From Kordiimonas pumila (lineage in GTDB: Bacteria > Pseudomonadota > Alphaproteobacteria > Sphingomonadales > Kordiimonadaceae): a DNA stretch of 64,000 nt. Below the pieces are notes generated by a model, which was not told where the DNA came from, did not search any database, and saw nothing but the letters and a program-made list of their open reading frames with translations. The translations under genes and the position numbers were made by a program. This document shows positions 60,633 through 64,000 of the stretch, piece after piece; the first letter of the stretch is position 1, and each line of letters starts with the position of its first letter. The DNA lies in the NCBI RefSeq assembly GCF_015240255.1, contig NZ_CP061205.1:1509501-1573500 (forward strand). The letters run 5' to 3'.

Positions 60633-62119
60633 GCTGCATCTCCTGCAAATTCTGGTGCTAGGGTCGACATATTCCCAAGGCACATATATTTAATTTCAGT
60701 ATATTCATCGAGGCCGTGCTTGCTGCCCTCACGGCCAAGGCCAGATTGCTTGAACCCGCCAAAAGGAGCAGGCGGGCCGGTAAAGGAAGGTGTGTTCACA
60801 GCAATCATGCCGTATTCCAGTTTTTCGCCCACATGCCACAGGGCGGCAATATCGCGGCCATATACATAGGCGGCAAGGCCGTAGGGGCTCGTGTTGGCAT
60901 CCTTAATAACGTCTGTCAGGTTCGAATAGCGGCTTACAGGCAGAATAGGCCCAAATGTCTCGTCTGTGTGGATAAGCATATCGGGCGTAACATCTGTGAG
61001 TACGGTGGGTTCATAAAACAGGCTGCCAGCCTTTTGGCGTTTACCGCCACAGGTCAGCTTTGCTGTTTTTGCTAGGGCGTCAGCAACATGCTCTTCACAC
61101 TTCAGTACGGCGTTTTCATGCATAAGCGGGCCAATATCAACCCCGTCTGCCATGCCGTTACCCACTTTAAGAGCTTTTACACGCTTGGTGATGCGTTCGC
61201 AAAAGTCGGTATAGAGTGTTTCAGGAATATAGCATTTGTTAACAGCAAGGCAGTCTTGCCCGGATGTCGCAAATTTGGCTGCCATGACACCCTCTACTAT
61301 ATCATCGAGCTTAGCGTCAGGCAGGGCGATGAACGGGGCATGGCCGCCAAGTTCCATTGATACTTTCTTCAGTGTATCCATGCTGCTTTTCGCCAGCATT
61401 TTACCAATATGTGTTGAGCCAGTAAAACTAAGGGCACGGACCCTGTCACTTTTTACCAGTTCACCAACAATAGGCTCAGGGTCGCCTGTAATCGTTTGAA
61501 AAACACCACCCGGAACACCAGCTTGCTGTGCCAGATATTGCAGCGCGATGGCTGAAAAAGGGGTTTCATTTGCTGGGCGTACAATCATACTGCAGCCAGC
61601 AGCAAGGGCAGCCCCTGCTTTCCGCGTGATCATGGCGGAAGGAAAGTTCCACGGGGTAATGGCAGCTGTAACGCCGATAGGCTGACGCATTGTTAAAAGT
61701 CGCGCCCCGTCTTTGTGCGAGGGTATTGTTTCGCCGTAATGGCGTTTGCCTTCTTCTGCAAACCAGTGCAAGAATGAAAGCGCATAATCGATCTCGCCGC
61801 GCGCTTCAAACAGTGGTTTGCCTTGCTCAAGGGTCATGATAACGGCGAGATCTTCCTTGTTCTCTGCCATTAGGCTTGCCCATTTATGCAAAATATCGCC
61901 GCGTTTGTAAGCGCCTAGCGCTTGCCAGCCATCAAGCGCACCCTCAGCGTGCGCGATAGCAGCAACAGTTTCCCGTGCGCCCATATTGGCAACAGTTCCC
62001 AGCACATCCCCTGTAGCTGGGTTGGTAATAGAAAAGCTAGTGCCAGCATGTTCAAGCTGCAAGACATCCAACAAAGCGTTGTTTTTGATGTGTGACAGGA
62101 TTGCCTGTTTTTGCGTCAT
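60629..62119 (-). CDS. gabD: Succinate-semialdehyde dehydrogenase-like ALDH
   Basis: A 496-residue ALDH with GabD style: TPWNFP near 155, FTGSTHIGK near 232, Glu256 in MELGGHAPF and Cys290 in SGQDCLAVNK. The loop usually written KPAxxTP reads RPANETP (Lys to Arg at residue 181), which may alter cofactor preference. MELGGHAPF and the following CxxxN spacing suit SSADH rather than betaine aldehyde dehydrogenase. It is upstream of the aminotransferase with 4-bp overlap, matching the GABA-shunt pair. A dyad TATTC-C-GAATA lies about 85 bp upstream. Confidence 0.88.
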   Translation of the reverse strand: MTQKQAILSHIKNNALLDVLQLEHAGTSFSITNPATGDVLGTVANMGARETVAAIAHAEGALDGWQALGAYKRGDILHKWASLMAENKEDLAVIMTLEQGKPLFEARGEIDYALSFLHWFAEEGKRHYGETIPSHKDGARLLTMRQPIGVTAAITPWNFPSAMITRKAGAALAAGCSMIVRPANETPFSAIALQYLAQQAGVPGGVFQTITGDPEPIVGELVKSDRVRALSFTGSTHIGKMLAKSSMDTLKKVSMELGGHAPFIALPDAKLDDIVEGVMAAKFATSGQDCLAVNKCYIPETLYTDFCERITKRVKALKVGNGMADGVDIGPLMHENAVLKCEEHVADALAKTAKLTCGGKRQKAGSLFYEPTVLTDVTPDMLIHTDETFGPILPVSRYSNLTDVIKDANTSPYGLAAYVYGRDIAALWHVGEKLEYGMIAVNTPSFTGPPAPFGGFKQSGLGREGSKHGLDEYTEIKYMCLGNMSTLAPEFAGDAA

Positions 62120-62202
62120 ATCATTTTAACCATTAAACGAATTTAAGTTTGATCGATATGATAGCAATCGGCAGAAGTAGGATTTATCTGATTAGGGTGG
62201 AG

Positions 62203-62213
62203 TATTCCGAATA
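62203..62213. promoter_or_regulatory. Small palindrome upstream of gabD
   Basis: TATTCCGAATA, a 5-1-5 inverted repeat, is in the gap before gabD. It could be an Lrp/AsnC site because an Lrp gene neighbours the unit, but a single dyad this short is weak evidence. Confidence 0.25.
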
Positions 62214-62232
62214 ATTAACCTGCCAAAGGTGG

Positions 62233-62274
62233 GAAAAAAAAGAAAAGGCTCAGCTTTTAGTGTGCTGAGCCTTT
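62233..62274 (-). terminator. Rho-independent terminator after the iron alcohol dehydrogenase
   Basis: On the minus strand the 11-bp stem AAAGGCTCAGC/GCTGAGCCTTT is followed by TTCTTTTTTTT. It ends the iron alcohol dehydrogenase transcript and isolates gabD. Confidence 0.85.
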
Positions 62275-62321
62275 AAGGCGCTGCATTTTTTGCAGGCGTA
62301 TTATATGTCTATCTTTTAGCG

Positions 62322-63497
62322 TTATAGATTACCTAATATTGCCGATGAGTAGAGCTTTTGTACGGTATCTATGTTCAGGGGTTTTGGGTTACCGGCCATT
62401 GAGGGGTCGAGTGTTGCAGCGAGGGCGAGGTCTGGTATGTCTGCATCCTTGATGCCGAGAGATTTAGCATCGTGGGGTATGCCAAGGCTTTCGCGGAAGG
62501 CGAGCACCCAGTCGAGCACCTCATTGAAGCCATTTTGGCCGAGGTCGAGATAGGCGGCGAGCCGTTCCATCTTTGCAGCGATCAGGGGGCGGTTCTCCTG
62601 CATCACATAGGGTAGGAAGATCGCATTGGTCAGACCGTGATGGGCGTTGTAGACGGCACCAACCGGATGGCTGAGCGCATGTACAGCCCCTAACCCTTTC
62701 TGGAAGGCGGTAGCCCCCATGCTGGCCGCTGTCAGCATATGGGTGCGCGCTGTAACATTGGTGCCTTCTCTGTAGGCGACCGGCAACCAGTCTTTAATCA
62801 GGCGCATGCCCTCTAGCGCAATACCATCTGCCATCGGGTGATAGGACGGCGCACAGAAAGCCTCAAAACAGTGGGTGAAGGCATCAACCCCGGTCGCTGC
62901 CGTCAGGTGAGCGGGAAGCCCCACCGTCAGCACCGGATCACTGATCACCGCAACAGGCATCATCTTCGGGTGGAAGATGATCTTCTTCTCATGGGTGGCG
63001 GTGAAGGTAATGACCGAAGCCCTGCCTACCTCTGAACCGGTCCCCGCAGTGGTGGGAACCGCAATCACCGGTGCAATCCTGTTGGCATCCGCCCGTAGCC
63101 AGTTATCGCCGACATCCTCAAAGTCAGCAAGCGGCCGGCCCTGCCCCGCCAACAGCGCAATCGCTTTCCCGGCATCAAGCCCGCTCCCGCCGCCAAGTGC
63201 GATCACACCGTCATAGTCACCGTCCCTGTATAGGTCTGTGCCCTCGGTGATAGAGGCATCGGTCGGGTTGCTGGGCACATTGCTATATAGGCCAGCCTTC
63301 AGCCCAGCCTCTGTCAGCAGTTCCATAATCTGGGCCGTGAACGGCAGGCTGGCTGCACCCGTATCTGTTACCACCAGGGGGCGGCTCATACCGTGTTCTG
63401 TGCAGATCGCCGCAATCTCCTGAATGCGCCCTGCACCTAAATGCATGCGGGTTGGGTAGTTCCAGTTCGCCGTAAGGCTGGGGGATGATGGTACCAT
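62322..63497 (-). CDS. Iron-containing alcohol dehydrogenase
   Basis: A 391-residue group III alcohol dehydrogenase. The cofactor motif is GGGSGLDAGKAIA near residue 100, and the iron ligands lie in TGVDAFTHCFEAF (Asp/His near 208) and HALSHPVGAVYNAHHG (His cluster near 270-285). The family interconverts alcohols and aldehydes, including 4-hydroxybutyrate/SSA in some members, fitting the SSADH neighbour. The GC content is visibly higher than nearby genes: 37 of 60 bases in 63001-63060. It follows the partial ALDH with 11 bp between them. Confidence 0.9.
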   Translation of the reverse strand: MVPSSPSLTANWNYPTRMHLGAGRIQEIAAICTEHGMSRPLVVTDTGAASLPFTAQIMELLTEAGLKAGLYSNVPSNPTDASITEGTDLYRDGDYDGVIALGGGSGLDAGKAIALLAGQGRPLADFEDVGDNWLRADANRIAPVIAVPTTAGTGSEVGRASVITFTATHEKKIIFHPKMMPVAVISDPVLTVGLPAHLTAATGVDAFTHCFEAFCAPSYHPMADGIALEGMRLIKDWLPVAYREGTNVTARTHMLTAASMGATAFQKGLGAVHALSHPVGAVYNAHHGLTNAIFLPYVMQENRPLIAAKMERLAAYLDLGQNGFNEVLDWVLAFRESLGIPHDAKSLGIKDADIPDLALAATLDPSMAGNPKPLNIDTVQKLYSSAILGNL

Positions 63498-63508
63498 GGG
63501 ATCTCTCT

Positions 63509-64000
63509 TTATGAACGGTCAATAATGTTGAAGGATTTGGCGCGGGTCAGAGCATCATAGCCATAGCGCGACAGCGTACAGCCCCGGCCAGAGTGTTTTA
63601 CCCCGGCCCAGGCAAGTGCTGGCTCAAGCGCATCACAGCGGTTAAGATACACCGTCCCGGTATTTACCTGGTCAGCAAGGGCTAGCCCTGTGGCTGTGTC
63701 TTCCGTCCAGAGGCTGGCGGTCAAGCCGTACGGGCTGTCGTTGATACGGCTAATGGCTTCCCCGTCTGACTGTACCGCCATAATCCCGACACAAGGCCCA
63801 AAGGTCTCCTCGCGCATAAAGGCCATGGTGTGATCAACCTTCACTAGCACCTGCGGTGCCACATAGGCAGTGCCCGCTTTTGCTGCCGGGAACAGGTTTT
63901 CAGGGATCAATGCTTCAGCACCCGCCGCGCAGGCTGCCCCAATCTCGGCCCGTATCCGCTCTGCCGCCTGAACACTCACCACCGGCCCCAGCGTTGTTGC
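63509..64000 (-). CDS. Aldehyde dehydrogenase family protein (C-terminal part, runs off the window)
   Basis: The last 163 codons of an ALDH are visible; the frame continues past base 64000. The visible part starts TTLGPVVSVQAAERI, then MREETFGPCVGIMAV, NDSPYGLTASLWTED and VKHSGRGCTLSRYGYDALTRAKSFN, all typical of the ALDH C-terminal domain. The active-site Cys lies outside the window. GC is high like the adjacent iron alcohol dehydrogenase, which it precedes in the same direction, so the two are probably one transcript and may form an alcohol-to-acid pair. Confidence 0.88.
   Translation of the reverse strand, partial: ATTLGPVVSVQAAERIRAEIGAACAAGAEALIPENLFPAAKAGTAYVAPQVLVKVDHTMAFMREETFGPCVGIMAVQSDGEAISRINDSPYGLTASLWTEDTATGLALADQVNTGTVYLNRCDALEPALAWAGVKHSGRGCTLSRYGYDALTRAKSFNIIDRS

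Noticed and set aside
1-64000. Mobile elements, integrases, tRNA attachment sites, CRISPR arrays
   Set aside because: I looked for transposase or integrase proteins, terminal repeats, tRNA-like sequences and direct-repeat arrays and saw none that I can support.

Overview
The window looks like a catabolic and uptake region from the chromosome of a Gram-negative, probably marine, alphaproteobacterium of moderate GC (about half in the samples I counted). TonB-dependent receptors, an OprB porin, Tat and Sec signal peptides and lipoproteins show an outer membrane. Spinster-type MFS, CaiB/CitE pairs, GcvA-like LysR and PepSY reductases suit Alphaproteobacteria; a Kordiimonadales-like source is only a guess. 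I see no rRNA, tRNA, CRISPR array, phage gene or transposase.

Layout. (1) 0-13.6 kb: a partial CDS, a VOC protein and an IclR regulator; then a plus-strand unit of Tat-exported amidase, MFS permease, long C45-type acyltransferase/hydrolase, creatininase-like protein and YkvI-type permease; an Asp/Glu-racemase-family gene on the minus strand; and a unit of PaiB-like flavoprotein, PepSY protein and SDR, followed by RidA. (2) 13.7-23.2 kb: a PepSY protein and a LysR regulator, divergent from CaiB and CitE-like genes, followed by a complete oligopeptide ABC importer. (3) 23.2-28.3 kb, minus strand: D-arginine-dehydrogenase-like gene, second FAD oxidoreductase, aldehyde dehydrogenase, LysR. (4) 28.6-35.7 kb: serine hydrolase, then a metal/chelate-uptake-like set: TonB receptor, HupE/UreJ, small His-rich protein, DUF4198 protein, OprB porin. 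(5) 36.6-45.0 kb: TonB receptor, FG-GAP lipoprotein, Nramp-like transporter, beta-propeller amidohydrolase. (6) 45.1-58.6 kb: GntR regulator, then a long operon: PepSY protein, esterase, C45 hydrolase, second ABC importer, RraA-like, nitrilase-like, HpcH aldolase and CocE-type hydrolase. (7) 58.7-64 kb: Lrp regulator, then on the minus strand class III aminotransferase, succinate-semialdehyde dehydrogenase, iron alcohol dehydrogenase and a partial aldehyde dehydrogenase.

The genes read as modules for taking up peptide-like or amide-bonded, possibly metal-chelating compounds through the outer membrane (TonB), reducing or releasing them in the periplasm (PepSY), importing them (ABC) and hydrolysing amide, ester and nitrile-type bonds. 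Amine and aldehyde products could then be oxidised. The substrate cannot be read from sequence.

The most notable signals are three sets of repeated regulatory DNA. One is a wide dyad, GGTA-N(14-16)-TACC, upstream of the 36.6 kb receptor operon, the 45.1 kb GntR gene and the 46.3 kb operon; that GntR protein appears to carry two winged helices. The second is an exact 15-mer, TTATTGAAATCGACA, found three times at the D-arginine-dehydrogenase, serine hydrolase and TonB receptor promoters. The third is a 19-bp element, ACAATCWATTGTYYATTGT, before the amidase unit and the PaiB-like unit. Together they suggest at least three locally controlled regulons.
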